NCBI GenBank assembly: GCA_035286745.1
Contig: DATECU010000292.1
Location: 1 to 6,200, forward strand
DNA: 6,200 bases
Origin: DATECU01 sp035286745
GTDB taxonomy: Bacteria > Acidobacteriota > Vicinamibacteria > Fen-336
Direction: 5' to 3'
In this document: positions 6,069 to 6,200 of the stretch, one piece after another
How positions within the stretch are numbered: the first letter of the stretch is position 1
Layout: every line of letters begins with the position of its first letter
Position numbers and translations under genes: made by a program
Notes under the pieces: model-generated
Seen by the model: the letters and a program-made list of their open reading frames with translations, nothing else
Database searches by the model: none
Told to the model about the DNA's origin: nothing

Positions 6069-6200
6069 ATGACCCGGTCCAGCAAAGTCCCCAAGAAGGA
6101 CCTGATCGCGCAGTGGGCGTTCGACACCCGCCCGCTGCTGTCGCGCTTCCACCTCTGGCTGGAGGACGTCGAGGTGGAGTGGCAGGGCGGCGCCTCGGAG
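6069..6200 (+). CDS. 5' part of an unrecognised gene, cut by the window edge
   Basis: An open frame of 44 codons starts at ATG 6069 and runs off the window without a stop. The ribosome binding site is strong: AGGAGG at 6059-6064, 4 nt before the ATG, in contrast to the absent site at the upstream amidohydrolase. The visible N terminus starts MTRSSKVPKKDLIAQWAFDT, is basic at first (KVPKK) and then becomes amphipathic and acidic (LWLEDVEVEW, residues 30-39). There is no signal peptide or membrane segment, so a cytoplasmic protein is likely. I do not recognise the family. It lies in the same direction as the amidohydrolase, 82 nt downstream, and may be transcribed with it or on its own. Confidence 0.7.
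   Translation, partial: MTRSSKVPKKDLIAQWAFDTRPLLSRFHLWLEDVEVEWQGGASE

Noticed and set aside
5123..6127. Minus-strand open frame of 334 codons opposite the amidohydrolase
   Set aside because: It covers a confident amidohydrolase on the other strand and the start of the next gene. It is His/Gly/Glu-rich with no recognisable motif.

Overview
The window is high-GC bacterial chromosome, with GTG starts, tightly coupled genes and short intergenic gaps. A response regulator with a DUF4388/PATAN output domain, a stand-alone Fis-type helix-turn-helix protein and abundant heptameric intergenic repeats suggest a Gram-negative of the Acidobacteriota or Myxococcota/deltaproteobacterial kind. That placement is an inference from style; no marker gene is present to fix it.

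Layout. Positions 1-310 hold no gene. They contain a GC-rich dyad (37-74), four tandem GTCGAGA-type heptamers (75-102) and a structured heptad-repeat element (149-303). Next, on the minus strand and read right to left, comes a two-gene operon: cstA (496-2559, carbon starvation / pyruvate transporter) followed 2 nt later by ybdD (311-493, its small partner ending in RCC). A 188-bp divergent region with a 16-bp dyad separates cstA from a 77-residue Fis-type DNA-binding protein on the plus strand (2748-2981). A second copy of the heptad-repeat element (3013-3161) fills the gap between that gene and the convergent minus-strand operon. That operon consists of a small exported protein of unknown function (4453-5091), overlapping by 4 nt (ATGA) a REC-REC-PATAN response regulator (3176-4456). 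A 46-bp divergent gap leads to a plus-strand amidohydrolase-2 family metal hydrolase (5138-5986), and then to the start of an unrecognised gene with a strong ribosome binding site (6069 to the window edge).

How the parts relate. CstA and YbdD belong together as a transporter and its small partner, known from Escherichia coli to import pyruvate in starving cells. The divergent Fis-type protein is a candidate local regulator, by position only. The exported protein and the response regulator are translationally coupled and probably act in one signalling process. The amidohydrolase has no evident link to either.

The most unusual signal is non-coding. Two related elements of about 150 bp are built from 7-nt units (NTCAGCN on one arm, the inverse NGCTGNN on two others). 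They lie in the same orientation 7 and 14 nt after the stop codons of two unrelated minus-strand genes. They look like a dispersed, foldable 3'-end repeat family. No defence system, CRISPR array, transposase or RNA gene was found.
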